Shown: positions 45,918-55,237 of the stretch, in pieces
How the letters are laid out: each line of letters starts with the position of its first letter
Numbering within the stretch: the first letter of the stretch is position 1
Source of the DNA: CAYQQJ01 sp964419935
GTDB lineage: Bacteria; Pseudomonadota; Gammaproteobacteria; Pseudomonadales; Cellvibrionaceae
Reading direction: 5' to 3'
Assembly: GCA_964419935.1 (NCBI GenBank)
Contig: CAYQQJ010000012.1
Coordinates: 35,815-99,814 of the forward strand
Length of the DNA: 64,000 bases
Position numbers and translations under genes: made by a program
Notes under the pieces: model-generated
Databases searched by the model: none
What the model was told of the DNA's origin: nothing
The model's input: the letters and a program-made list of their open reading frames with translations, nothing else

Positions 45918-46763
45918 ATGGCTTCGTTTTCGGGGCACATTGACGACATGGAAATTTTGGCTCGCCTAAAGACGCGTCCTATGCGCTTAATTCAAATCAC
46001 AGATTGTCACCTGGGCAGTACCACAGGAGAAACCCTGCTGGGCTTGAACACCGATGAAAGTCTGGTGGATGTACTCAAGCTGGTGAGCGCAGCGGAGCCG
46101 CGCCTGGACTTGGTGGTTGCCAGTGGTGACATATCCAACGATGGCGGCACACCCTCCTATGACCGCTTCATCGCGCGGGTCAACCGCTGCCTGCCGAAGA
46201 CTCCACTGGCCTGGCTCGAAGGGAATCACGACGACCCTGACGGCATGAAAGCCATTCTCAGCTCGCGCCCCTTCGAGAAAGCCATGACTATAGGCGGCTG
46301 GCGCATCATCCTGTTGAACTCCCGCATTCCCGGTGAGGAAGGTGGCGCGCTCACCACGCGGGAATTGGAGCGTCTGGATAATCAGCTGGCCGAATATCCC
46401 GGGCATCCCACCATGATTTTTATGCATCACCAGCCGGTTCCCGTCGGTAGTGCCTGGGTGGATCAGTATGTGCTGGCCAACGCCGAGGACTTTTTTGCTG
46501 TGGTGGACAAACACGCGCAAATCAAGGCCATTGCCTGGGGACATGTGCACCAGGACTTCACCAGCACGCGCAAGGGCGTCAAACTGTTCGCCACCCCTTC
46601 CACCTGTGTGCAATTCGCGCCGCGCAGTGATGAATTCAAGGTCGACAATGCCATGCCGGGCTATCGCTGGTTCAACCTGCATAGTGATGGCAACCTGGAG
46701 AGCGATGTAGTGCGCGTCTCCGAGCGCAGCTATGGCACCGACTTCGCATCCGCAGGCTATTGA
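45918..46763 (+). CDS. cpdA: 3',5'-cyclic AMP phosphodiesterase CpdA
   Basis: About 281 residues of calcineurin-type metallophosphoesterase. Metal-binding motifs are complete: ITDCHL, ASGDISNDGG, EGNHDDPDG, MHHQPVPV and WGHVHQDF. CpdA hydrolyses cAMP and so lowers CRP/Vfr activity. Several in-frame ATG codons exist (45918, 45948, 45981); the conserved core begins with MRLIQITD at 45981, and the true start may be any of them. Fourth-gene context (nudF, yqiB, cpdA, yqiA, parE) supports the call. A CRP-type palindrome exists at 57070. Confidence 0.93.
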   Translation: MASFSGHIDDMEILARLKTRPMRLIQITDCHLGSTTGETLLGLNTDESLVDVLKLVSAAEPRLDLVVASGDISNDGGTPSYDRFIARVNRCLPKTPLAWLEGNHDDPDGMKAILSSRPFEKAMTIGGWRIILLNSRIPGEEGGALTTRELERLDNQLAEYPGHPTMIFMHHQPVPVGSAWVDQYVLANAEDFFAVVDKHAQIKAIAWGHVHQDFTSTRKGVKLFATPSTCVQFAPRSDEFKVDNAMPGYRWFNLHSDGNLESDVVRVSERSYGTDFASAGY

Positions 46764-46882
46764 GCCAATACCTCCACCTCCACAAGGCTCCCTCACCACT
46801 CCCTCTTGAGCAGCTCCCCCACTGCGCTCGCCGGTGATAGCCGCTATAATGCGGGCAGTTATTGTCGCTGCGGGAGAGGCTT

Positions 46883-47464
46883 GTGTCAGCACTCATCTAT
46901 CTACACGGGTTTCTGAGTTCTCCCCTGTCCGCCAAGGCTCAGCAAACTGAAGCATGGCTCAAGGTGCACCGGCCGGATATTACCTATTATTGCCCCGCGC
47001 TTTCCGCGCGCCCCGGCGACGCGCTACGCACCATTGAGCAGTTGGTTCAGGGTTTGCCGCAAAGCGAGATCGGGCTGGTTGGCAGCTCGCTCGGCGGCTT
47101 CTGGTCAACCTGGGTGGTTGAGCAACTGGGCGTTCCGGCGGTGTTGGTGAATCCGGCGGTGAGACCCCAGGAACGCTTTGCGGAGTTTGTCGGGCAGACG
47201 CTTAGGAACTATCATTCCGGCGAAGAGTTCTATCTGCATCCCGAGGATCTCGACGATCTGGTTCAGGCTGATGTGGCACAGTTGCGCGACCCATCCCGTT
47301 ATTGGGTGATGCTGCAAACCGGCGATGAAACGCTGGATTATCGGCAGGCCCTTGAGAAGTATCGCGGCGCCCGCGTGCTGCTGGAAGAGGGCGGTAATCA
47401 CAGCTTTGAGGGATTTGAACAGTGGCTGCCGGACATAGTGGCGTTTCTGTTCGGCCGGACTTGA
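46883..47464 (+). CDS. yqiA: YqiA family esterase
   Basis: 193 residues when started at the GTG at 46883, equal to the E. coli protein. GGAGAGG lies just upstream. An alpha/beta hydrolase with LIYLHGFLSSP near the start, nucleophile elbow GSSLGGFW (serine near 75) and a C-terminal GGNHSF with the catalytic histidine. The family hydrolyses short acyl esters; its natural substrate is unknown. A TATAAT-like sequence upstream at about 46844 may provide a local promoter for yqiA-parE. Confidence 0.93.
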   Translation: MSALIYLHGFLSSPLSAKAQQTEAWLKVHRPDITYYCPALSARPGDALRTIEQLVQGLPQSEIGLVGSSLGGFWSTWVVEQLGVPAVLVNPAVRPQERFAEFVGQTLRNYHSGEEFYLHPEDLDDLVQADVAQLRDPSRYWVMLQTGDETLDYRQALEKYRGARVLLEEGGNHSFEGFEQWLPDIVAFLFGRT

Positions 47465-47555
47465 GCTGCCGCCCGCGGGCGCAGACGGTGCATTAAATAT
47501 TATCCGGTGCATTCACCATCGGTTCAATTCAATCTAAAAAGACATTCCCTATTCC

Positions 47556-49445
47556 ATGGCAAATTACACCGCAGAAGATATTGAAGTTCTCACGGGTCTC
47601 GATCCCGTCAAGAAACGTCCCGGCATGTATACCGATACCACCCGCCCCAACCACTTGGCGCAGGAGGCTATCGACAACAGCGTGGATGAAGCGCTGGCAG
47701 GCCATGCCAGCAAGCTCGAAGTTATTCTGCACAAAGACCAGTCGATTACCGTGACCGATGACGGCCGCGGCATGCCCGTGGATATCCACCCGGAGCAGGG
47801 CAAGCCGGGGGTGGAGGTCATACTTTCAACCCTGCACGCCGGTGGCAAGTTCTCCAACAAGAACTATCAATTCTCCGGTGGTCTGCACGGGGTTGGTGTT
47901 TCGGTGGTCAATGCGCTGTCCAGTATTCTGGAGGTCACCATCAAGCGGGACGGCAAGGTGCACCGCATCGGCTTTCAGGATGGCGAGAAGACTGTCGACC
48001 TGCATGAAATCGACACCTGTGGCAAACGCAACACCGGTACCAGTGTGCGGTTTTTGCCCAACCCGAAATATTTCGATTCGTTCAAGTTTTCCGTTTCACG
48101 CCTGCGCCACAACCTGCGCGCCAAAGCCGTATTGTGCCCCGGTCTGCTGGTTGTCTTCAAAGATGAAACCAGCGGCGAAACCGACGAATGGTTTTACGAG
48201 GACGGCCTGAAGGATTATTTGCTGTCCCACACCCAAGGCTGGGAAAGCCTGCCATCACAACCCTTCACCGGCGCATTTGCCGCCAAAACTGAAGCAGTGG
48301 ATTGGGCGGTACAGTGGCTGCCCGAAGGCGGCGAGCCAATACAGGAAAGTTACGTCAACCTGATTCCCACGGCGCAGGGTGGCACCCACGTCAATGGTTT
48401 GCGCACCGGCCTGCTGGAAGCGATGCGGGATTATTGCGAGATCCGCAACCTGATTCCCCGAGGCGTGAAACTGACGCCGGAAGATATCTGGAGCAACTGC
48501 TGCTTTGTGCTCTCCTCCAAACTGGCGGATCCCCAGTTCTCCGGTCAAACCAAGGAGCGCTTGTCTTCACGGGAAGCGGCGGCGTTCGTCTCGGGTGTGG
48601 CCAAGGATGCCTTCAGCCTGTGGTTGAACCAGCACACCGAGGACGGTGACAAACTGGCGGAATTCTGTATCAATAATGCGCAGAAACGTGTGCGCAACAG
48701 CAAAAAAGTGGCGCGCAAGCGGGTGACTCAAGGGCCGGCGCTGCCCGGCAAACTGGCGGATTGTTCGTCGGATGATCCGACTCGTGGCGAATTGTTTCTG
48801 GTGGAAGGAGACTCCGCTGGTGGCTCCGCCAAACAGGCCCGGGACCGAGATTACCAGGCCATCCTGCCCCTGCGCGGTAAAATTCTGAACACCTGGGAAG
48901 TGGACAGTCAGGAAGTGCTGGCGTCACAGGAAGTGCACAATATTTCTGTGGCTCTGGGCATTGATCCCGGTAGCGATGATCTGGAAAAACTCCGTTATCA
49001 CAAAATCTGTATCCTGGCAGATGCAGATTCCGACGGTTTGCACATCGCCACCTTGCTGTGCGCGTTATTCGTGAGGCATTTCCCTGCGCTGCTGACTCAC
49101 GGGCATGTTTATGTGGCGATGCCGCCGCTATACCGCATCGACGTCGGTCAGGATGTTTATTACGCTCTCGATGACAGTGAAAAGCAGGGTATTCTCGATC
49201 GTATTTCCGCGGAGAAGAAAAAAGGCAAGGTCAACGTACAACGCTTCAAAGGGTTGGGCGAGATGAACCCGCTACAGTTGCGGGAGACCACCATGGCACC
49301 GGATACCCGGCGGCTGGTACAGCTGAGGATCGATGCCGGTGACGACACCAACCAAATGCTGGATATGCTGCTCGCCAAAAAGCGCTCCTCCGACCGCCGC
49401 GACTGGCTGGAAAGCAAAGGGGATTTGGCTGAGGTTGCTATTTAA
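47556..49445 (+). CDS. parE: DNA topoisomerase IV subunit B
   Basis: 629 residues, as in E. coli (630). GHKL ATPase domain at the N-terminus (QEAIDNSVDEALAGHA, TDDGRGMPVD, GGLHGVGVSVVNALS) and TOPRIM at the C-terminus (LFLVEGDSAGGSAKQARDRDYQAILPLRGKILN, ILADADSDGLHIATLL, RFKGLGEMNPLQLRETTM). With ParC it separates linked daughter chromosomes. The short C-terminal part marks ParE rather than GyrB, as does its place after yqiA. Confidence 0.97.
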   Translation: MANYTAEDIEVLTGLDPVKKRPGMYTDTTRPNHLAQEAIDNSVDEALAGHASKLEVILHKDQSITVTDDGRGMPVDIHPEQGKPGVEVILSTLHAGGKFSNKNYQFSGGLHGVGVSVVNALSSILEVTIKRDGKVHRIGFQDGEKTVDLHEIDTCGKRNTGTSVRFLPNPKYFDSFKFSVSRLRHNLRAKAVLCPGLLVVFKDETSGETDEWFYEDGLKDYLLSHTQGWESLPSQPFTGAFAAKTEAVDWAVQWLPEGGEPIQESYVNLIPTAQGGTHVNGLRTGLLEAMRDYCEIRNLIPRGVKLTPEDIWSNCCFVLSSKLADPQFSGQTKERLSSREAAAFVSGVAKDAFSLWLNQHTEDGDKLAEFCINNAQKRVRNSKKVARKRVTQGPALPGKLADCSSDDPTRGELFLVEGDSAGGSAKQARDRDYQAILPLRGKILNTWEVDSQEVLASQEVHNISVALGIDPGSDDLEKLRYHKICILADADSDGLHIATLLCALFVRHFPALLTHGHVYVAMPPLYRIDVGQDVYYALDDSEKQGILDRISAEKKKGKVNVQRFKGLGEMNPLQLRETTMAPDTRRLVQLRIDAGDDTNQMLDMLLAKKRSSDRRDWLESKGDLAEVAI

Positions 49446-49651
49446 TTACGGTGTGCGGGCGGCGGGCATGTTGGAGATTATCTTGTTTGTCATTATTAGT
49501 TCGCTTGATGGCCTATTCGCATTGGCGACTGACATATCCGACCGAGTTCATGTGACTACAGATTGCCGCAGCAGTTGCGCGTAAAGGCTGATTGGTTTTA
49601 TGTACTTGAAAATGCTGACGGGCTGTATCGGAGCGGCATAAGCCCACAAGC

Positions 49652-50593
49652 TTATTGCAACTTTTCGGCAAGGCGTTCTGTGCCTATGACCACCAGCACA
49701 CCAATTACGGCGCACAGCACTGCCAGCAGCAGCGTAGGATCCTGCCCGGTGACGGCCGCATAGTCAAAGGGGCTTAGATTGGCCTGTTGCAGAATGACGG
49801 TATTGCCGTGGCTGTCCACGGTGGTGACCAGTGCCTGTTTCCAGGGCCAGGTAACGCTGATGGAGCCGACCAGAAAGCCGATCAGCGTCGCCAGGGTCAG
49901 GTTGTAGTAATGGTGAAGCAGCCAGGATATAAAGCGCGAGAATACGATCAATCCGCTTAGGCAGCCGGCGGCAAAGGAAAACAGGGCAATGACATTGACG
50001 TCGCGGATGGCGTTGAGAAATACCGGATACAAGCCCACCAGCAACAATAGGAAGCTCCCCGAAACGCCGGGCAGAATCATCGCGCAGATGGCCACAAAGC
50101 CCCCCAAAAACAATATCCACCAATGACCCGGCAGCTGTGTTGGCGCGAGCACGGATGTGCTGTATACAAAAAGCGCTCCGGCGAGCAGGGCCAGCCAGTG
50201 TGGTAAGCGCCAGCCGGACAGGTTACGACTCAGGGAATAGATGGAGGCGATAATCAAGCCAGTAAAGAATGCCCATACCAGCACCGGATAGGCTTCCATC
50301 GCGAACAATACGACAGACGCGAAGGTTTTCAGGCTGATGAGTATGCCGCCAAACAGCGCCAGCAGGAAGTTACCATTGATATAACGCCAGGTTTCGGCGA
50401 ATCCTTCATTCTTGAAGCGCAGCAGCACTGCAGGGGTGCAGCGCTTGAGTGAGTCCAGCCATTCATCATAAATGCCGGTTATGAAGGCTATGGTGCCACC
50501 GGAGACTCCCGGAACCACATCGGCCGCACCCATGCACATGCCTTTGACGAGTACGATGAAATAGTCCCGGATATTGCGTTGCTGCGTAGCCAG
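49652..50593 (-). CDS. DUF368 (PopT-like) polyprenyl-phosphate transporter, likely CTG start
   Basis: About 313 residues, seven to nine membrane segments. Two inverted-repeat signatures, KGMCMGAADVVPGVSGGTIAFITGIYDEW and GFVAICAMILPGVSGSFLLLLVGLYPVFL, identify DUF368. This family has been shown to return undecaprenyl phosphate across the membrane in some bacteria. The first ATG in frame (50539) falls inside the conserved N-terminal helix and has no ribosome site. A CTG at 50593 lies six bases after AGGGGG and supplies the missing residues (LATQQRNIRDYFIVLVKG). No ATG, GTG or TTG exists between it and the upstream in-frame stop. The start is therefore probably non-AUG, or a sequencing error hides one. 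Confidence 0.85.
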   Translation of the reverse strand: MATQQRNIRDYFIVLVKGMCMGAADVVPGVSGGTIAFITGIYDEWLDSLKRCTPAVLLRFKNEGFAETWRYINGNFLLALFGGILISLKTFASVVLFAMEAYPVLVWAFFTGLIIASIYSLSRNLSGWRLPHWLALLAGALFVYSTSVLAPTQLPGHWWILFLGGFVAICAMILPGVSGSFLLLLVGLYPVFLNAIRDVNVIALFSFAAGCLSGLIVFSRFISWLLHHYYNLTLATLIGFLVGSISVTWPWKQALVTTVDSHGNTVILQQANLSPFDYAAVTGQDPTLLLAVLCAVIGVLVVIGTERLAEKLQ

Positions 50594-50829
50594 AGTAAAC
50601 CCCCTGCGGTGGTGTTATTGAATTGAGGACTGCTGTAATGATTTCGACGATACAATGCGCAGCGGGCAATTCTACCAGCACCGCCGGGGAAAATGTGACA
50701 CACCTGATGCTGGCGGCCCTGTAGATCAACCGAACACAGCCGTGAACGGCCGGTCTAGGAGATACCCGATCAGAATGTCAGGCGGGATTCGCCCCCCGCA
50801 CTGGCGCTTTTCTCACAGGAATCACTACT

Positions 50830-52572
50830 ATGTTTTTAATCGACAAGATGATTTTGCTCAGTGCGTTTCTGATTCTGATCGGCGTCATGTCGAGCAAATT
50901 ATCAGCCCGTCTGGGTTTGCCTGTGCTGGTATTGTTTTTACTGGTGGGCATACTTGCCGGCGAAGGTGGTATTGGCGGCATTGCCTTCGATAACCCGGCG
51001 GTGGCGCACGCGCTTGGTACGCTGGCGCTGGCGCTGATCCTCTTCGATGGCGGCCTGCAAACCTCCGTCCAATCCATACGTCTGGTGTGGAAGCCGTCGG
51101 CCCTGCTGGCCACCCTCGGTGTGCTGGTGACCGCGGCGGTCACCGGTGTTGCTGCCTTTTATATTTTGGATGTGCCGCTGCTGGAAGGCCTGCTGGTGGG
51201 GGCTATTGTCGGCTCCACCGATGCGGCAGCGGTTTTCTCGCTGTTGCGCAACGCGGGGATTTATATCAAGACGCGCCTGAAATCGACGCTGGAGATTGAG
51301 AGCGCGTCCAACGATCCCATGGCAATCTTTCTGACGGTCGGTCTGTTGGAAGTCCTGATGAATGACATGCCTCTGGGCGTGGGCCTGCTGAAATTGTTCA
51401 TCATGCAGATGGGCATTGGCGCGCTGGCGGGGGTGAGCATTGGCTGGCTGGCGGTGCGCTTCATCAACCGCATTAATTTTCTCGCCTCGGGCTTGTACCC
51501 CGTGACCATTGCGGCCTGGGGGTTGTTCGCCTTTGGTTTGGCCGCCAACCTGGGTGGCAGCGGCTTTCTCGCGACCTTTCTCGCCGGTGTTTTTATTGGC
51601 AACAGCCGCTTTGTGTTTCAGCGCAACACCCTGCTGTTCCACGACGGATTGGCCTGGCTCAGCCAAATTACCATGTTCGTGGTACTCGGCTTGTTGATCA
51701 ACCCGAGCGCGCTGCTGGATGTGTGGCTTGAAGGGTTGCTCATATCACTGGTGCTGATGTTTGTTGCGCGCCCGCTGGTGGTGGTGCCGGTACTCTCGCT
51801 GTTCGGGTTTGATAAACGCGAGATGGCGCTGGTGTCCTGGGTGGGGCTCAGAGGCTCGGTGCCAATTATTCTCGCCATATTCCCGTTGATGTTCGGTCTT
51901 CCAAACGCGCCGCTTATCTTTAACGTGGTGTTCTTCGTGGTGCTCATTTCTGCCACCACCCAGGGACTGACCCTGTCGTTCGTCGCCCGCAAATTGGGTT
52001 TGTCCGAACCACCTCCGGCCACACCGGCGGCGACCCTGGAAATTACCTCGGTGGGGGAGATCGATGCGGACATCGTGGAATATACCTTAGGCGATAAGTC
52101 CCGCGCAGCCGGTTATCTTCTCTCGCAAATGGCGCTGCCGGATGATGCGGTTGTTGCCATGATCACTCGCGACGAGGCCGTCATACCTCCTCGAGGTTCA
52201 ACCCGATTGCAGGCCGGCGACCACCTGTTCGTGGTGTTGCGGCCGCAAACCCGAGCCTTTGTGGACTGCGTCTTCTCTGATGCGCAGGTCGCCGCCGTCG
52301 ACGAGCTCCCGCTGCAGGAGCTGGATCTCAAAGGCACTGCCACTGTTGAAGACGTCTGCCGGTGTTACGGCATCGATCTGGCCGAAGACCCCAGGACAAC
52401 TCTCGACGGTTTGTTTCAAAACCGGGATGCGGCGCCACAGGTGGGTAGTCGGCTGATCCTGGGTGACGCGATTTTGTATGTGCGCCACATGGTGGGCGAC
52501 CGTATTGCGACGGTGGGCCTTGTCCGGGAGGAGCCCGCACCAGTACAGTCCGCGCCTGACACGGCCCTTTAA
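50830..52572 (+). CDS. NhaP2-type potassium/proton antiporter (CPA1)
   Basis: 580 residues. About twelve membrane helices (1-390) with the cation-proton antiporter motifs ALILFDGGLQT, VGSTDAAAVFSLLR and IESASNDPMAIFLTVGL (the ND pair binds the ion). A cytosolic RCK_C-like domain follows (~405-480: YTLGDKSRAAGYLLSQMALPDDAVVAMITRDEAVIPPRGSTRLQAGDHLFVVL), then a CorC_HlyC-like end. This layout matches NhaP2/CvrA of Vibrio and Escherichia, which exchange K+ or Na+ for protons. A role in volume or pH control fits the compatible-solute operon just beyond. It converges on the LEA-type gene with overlapping stop codons. Confidence 0.92.
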   Translation: MFLIDKMILLSAFLILIGVMSSKLSARLGLPVLVLFLLVGILAGEGGIGGIAFDNPAVAHALGTLALALILFDGGLQTSVQSIRLVWKPSALLATLGVLVTAAVTGVAAFYILDVPLLEGLLVGAIVGSTDAAAVFSLLRNAGIYIKTRLKSTLEIESASNDPMAIFLTVGLLEVLMNDMPLGVGLLKLFIMQMGIGALAGVSIGWLAVRFINRINFLASGLYPVTIAAWGLFAFGLAANLGGSGFLATFLAGVFIGNSRFVFQRNTLLFHDGLAWLSQITMFVVLGLLINPSALLDVWLEGLLISLVLMFVARPLVVVPVLSLFGFDKREMALVSWVGLRGSVPIILAIFPLMFGLPNAPLIFNVVFFVVLISATTQGLTLSFVARKLGLSEPPPATPAATLEITSVGEIDADIVEYTLGDKSRAAGYLLSQMALPDDAVVAMITRDEAVIPPRGSTRLQAGDHLFVVLRPQTRAFVDCVFSDAQVAAVDELPLQELDLKGTATVEDVCRCYGIDLAEDPRTTLDGLFQNRDAAPQVGSRLILGDAILYVRHMVGDRIATVGLVREEPAPVQSAPDTAL

Positions 52573-53048
52573 GGGTTCAGCATGCGGTCGAGTTCTACCT
52601 TGCCCTCTCGCTTGACGTGGACGGTGGGTGAGAGACCTTTCAGATCCAGTTTGGCATTGAGTTCGTATTGCAGGGGTTGATTGGCTCGCTCGGTCAGGGA
52701 TCCGATCAATCGCAAGGCTTCGAACAGATCTGTGCCCGCTTCCAGAAATATTTTGGTATCGGTATAAGGGGCGAGTTCCGGGATGCGGTTGCTGACGCCG
52801 CTAACCAGCTTGAAGCCATTCAGGCCCAGGGTGTAGCTCATACCATTGATGGCGAGCGGCTGGGAATTCGGGTTGGTCAACCGCAATCCGATGCGAAATC
52901 GCTGACTGAAGCCGTTCTGCTCCAGCATTTCCAGGCTTTCGAGCGTCACCTGAGGTTGTTCAAAGTTCGGCCTTAGTTGCGCGCAGCCCGCCAGCAAAAC
53001 AGCCAGCCCGAGGCTGAAGATCACACCCATCGCTTTGATTTTATACAT
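52569..53048 (-). CDS. LEA type 2 family lipoprotein
   Basis: 159 residues, lipobox VLLAGC (cysteine near residue 21). The mature part is a LEA14/water-stress-type beta-sandwich: FEQPQVTLESLEMLEQNGFSQRFRIGLRLTNPNSQPLAINGMSYTLGLNGF, with conserved NPNSQPLAI. LEA_2 proteins in bacteria are poorly understood but associated with stress. ATG 53048 follows GGGGAAG; ATG codons further upstream in frame give no signal peptide at the start. It lies between a cation antiporter and the glucosylglycerate operon, so a desiccation or salt-stress theme is possible. Confidence 0.82.
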   Translation of the reverse strand: MYKIKAMGVIFSLGLAVLLAGCAQLRPNFEQPQVTLESLEMLEQNGFSQRFRIGLRLTNPNSQPLAINGMSYTLGLNGFKLVSGVSNRIPELAPYTDTKIFLEAGTDLFEALRLIGSLTERANQPLQYELNAKLDLKGLSPTVHVKREGKVELDRMLNP

Positions 53049-53154
53049 CAGCTTCCCCTTTTTCATGAATGTCATGCTCGACTGCCTGAGGCACTGAAGC
53101 ATCGCAGCCCTGTCATAGAGCTGTCAGCTCTCCTTAACTGCAGGCAGGTACCAG

Positions 53155-54021
53155 ATGGCAGCACCCACCTTTCTACTTGTGACAGATCTGGACGGGACCC
53201 TACTCGATCACGAGCACTACAGTTTTGATGCCGCTGTGCAAGCCTTGTCAGCGGCTCGGCGCCAGCGGGTGCCGATTGTATTCAATACGAGCAAAACTCT
53301 CGCCGAATGCCTGCAACTCAAGCAATCCCTCAAGCAACAGGAACTGGGCATGGAGGATCCCATCATCTATGAAAACGGTGCGGGCGTTGCCTTGCCCATA
53401 ACAACCTGGCCGGAGGGGCCGTGGTCCCGGGCTGCGGGTGTCCATAGCCATGCCGAGCACTGGGTGGTTCCGCTGGCGCCATCCTACGAGCATATCAGAG
53501 GCATTCTCCAGTCATTGCGCCGCAATCGGCATTTTCGTTTTACCGGGTTTGGTGATATGACAACGGCCCAGGTCAGAGATGCCACAGGTTTAACTCTGGA
53601 GAATGCAGCCGCGGCCCGGGAACGCCACTTTGATGAACCGCTGCTATGGCAGGACATTGGGTCGCGCTCGATCGAGTTCACCCGTGCAGTGGAGGATGCT
53701 GGGCTCCAACTCACCAGAGGCGGGCGCTTTCTCCACGTCATGGGTGCAGCCGATAAGGGCCGCGCCATGCTGTGGCTCGCGCGTCAGTACTCAACGCCCC
53801 GCCCGCAGCTGGTGGCATTGGGAGACAGCGAAAACGATTTGCCCATGCTCCGCGCGGCGGATATTGCGGTGCTGGTGCGGTCTCCGGCACAGCAATTGCC
53901 AGAGCTCTGCACAACGGATCCAGATGATTGTCCCGGCCGCGTCGTTATTACTGACGAAGTGGGGCCGGCGGGCTGGAATACTGCGGTTTTATCTCTGCTA
54001 GAGGAGCTTACGGGTGGGTGA
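53155..54021 (+). CDS. HAD-IIB phosphatase, glucosyl- or mannosyl-3-phosphoglycerate phosphatase
   Basis: 288 residues. HAD motifs VTDLDGTLLD (nucleophile Asp near 10), FNTSKTLAE (motif II), the lysine in GAADKGRAML, and ALGDSENDLPML (motif IV). The family is MpgP/YedP, with cap segment ENGAGVALP. As the first gene of a run with a glycosyltransferase and a GH13_18 phosphorylase, its substrate is most likely glucosyl-3-phosphoglycerate, giving glucosylglycerate. It overlaps the next gene by eight bases. MpgP and GpgP cannot be told apart by eye. Confidence 0.85.
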   Translation: MAAPTFLLVTDLDGTLLDHEHYSFDAAVQALSAARRQRVPIVFNTSKTLAECLQLKQSLKQQELGMEDPIIYENGAGVALPITTWPEGPWSRAAGVHSHAEHWVVPLAPSYEHIRGILQSLRRNRHFRFTGFGDMTTAQVRDATGLTLENAAAARERHFDEPLLWQDIGSRSIEFTRAVEDAGLQLTRGGRFLHVMGAADKGRAMLWLARQYSTPRPQLVALGDSENDLPMLRAADIAVLVRSPAQQLPELCTTDPDDCPGRVVITDEVGPAGWNTAVLSLLEELTGG

Positions 54022-55237
54022 CTTTTATCAGAACGGCATTATTACCACGCTGCACAATCTGTCCCAGCGTCCTTTGGAAGATCTGGAAATCGAGCTGGTC
54101 AAATTCAGCCGTTCCCGGCCGCTGGGCCTGGTACTCCCGTGCCTCTACAGTGAATTGGAAGGGCCGGCAATGGGGCCGATTGTGGATCACCTGGTGAAGG
54201 TTCCCTACCTCTCCGAAATTGTCATAGGCCTGGATCAGGCCGACGAAGCGCAGTACCGGGCGGCCTTGCGCTTTTTTTCGCGCTTGCCACAAAATTACAA
54301 GGTGCTGTGGAACGATGGGCCGCGCCTGCAGGCACTTCACAACCAGCTTCATGAACAGGGGTTGTCATCGGGGGACCCGGGCAAAGGCCGCAATGTTTGG
54401 TTCTGCTTTGGCTATACCCTGGCCTCTGGTGTGACCAGTTCCATCGCCGTGCATGATTGCGACATTCTTACTTATGATCGCTCTTTGCTTGCACGCCTGA
54501 TATACCCGGTGGCCAACCCTCAGTTCAATTATACGTTTTGCAAAGGTTACTACGCCCGCGTTGCTGACGGAAAAATCAACGGGCGCGTCGGGCGACTTTT
54601 GGTGACACCGCTGTTGCGGGCGCTGAAAAAAATCCTGGGGGTGCAGGAATATCTGGATTATCTCGACAGCTTCCGCTATGCCCTCGCCGGGGAGTTTTCC
54701 CTGCGCACGGACGTGGTTAACGATATTCATATGCCGAGTGATTGGGGGCTGGAGATTGGGTTGCTCGCGGAGATGAAACGCAACTACGCCACCAACCGCA
54801 TCTGCCAGGTGGATATCGCCGATACCTACGATCACAAGCACCAGAATCTGTCACTGGATAATGACCAGGGCGGGCTGTCGAAAATGTCGGTGGACATCAG
54901 CAAGGCCATCTTCCGCAAGCTGGCCACCAATGGTGTGGTGTTTTCTTCGGAAATGTTCCGCAGTATCAAAGCCACCTATTTTAGAATCGCTCTGGATTTT
55001 ATTGAAACCTATAACAATGACGCGCGAATGAATGGCTTGACCGGCGATGTACACGAGCAGGAAAAAGCGGTGGAGATGTTTGCGGAAAATATTCTCAGTG
55101 CCGGATTGCAGTTTTTGAAAAACCCGATGGAACAACCTTTCATTCCGAGCTGGAATCGCGCAGTGAGCGCGCTCCCGAAAATTCAGGAGGATTTTATTGC
55201 AGCGGTGGATGAGGATATGCGGGAATTCAGTCAATGA
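54014..55237 (+). CDS. GpgS-like glucosyl-3-phosphoglycerate synthase (retaining glycosyltransferase)
   Basis: 407 residues of GT-A type. It has SSIAVHDCDILTYDRSLLARL (metal-binding DCD in the DxD position, ~150-170), PLGLVLPCLYSELEGPAM near the N-terminus and a late GDVHEQEKAVEMF segment. The likely reaction is transfer of glucose from a nucleotide-sugar to 3-phosphoglycerate, followed by dephosphorylation by the overlapping upstream gene product. The downstream phosphorylase overlaps by four bases. A mannosyl donor cannot be excluded from sequence alone, but the phosphorylase partner favours glucose. Confidence 0.82.
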   Translation: MGDFYQNGIITTLHNLSQRPLEDLEIELVKFSRSRPLGLVLPCLYSELEGPAMGPIVDHLVKVPYLSEIVIGLDQADEAQYRAALRFFSRLPQNYKVLWNDGPRLQALHNQLHEQGLSSGDPGKGRNVWFCFGYTLASGVTSSIAVHDCDILTYDRSLLARLIYPVANPQFNYTFCKGYYARVADGKINGRVGRLLVTPLLRALKKILGVQEYLDYLDSFRYALAGEFSLRTDVVNDIHMPSDWGLEIGLLAEMKRNYATNRICQVDIADTYDHKHQNLSLDNDQGGLSKMSVDISKAIFRKLATNGVVFSSEMFRSIKATYFRIALDFIETYNNDARMNGLTGDVHEQEKAVEMFAENILSAGLQFLKNPMEQPFIPSWNRAVSALPKIQEDFIAAVDEDMREFSQ

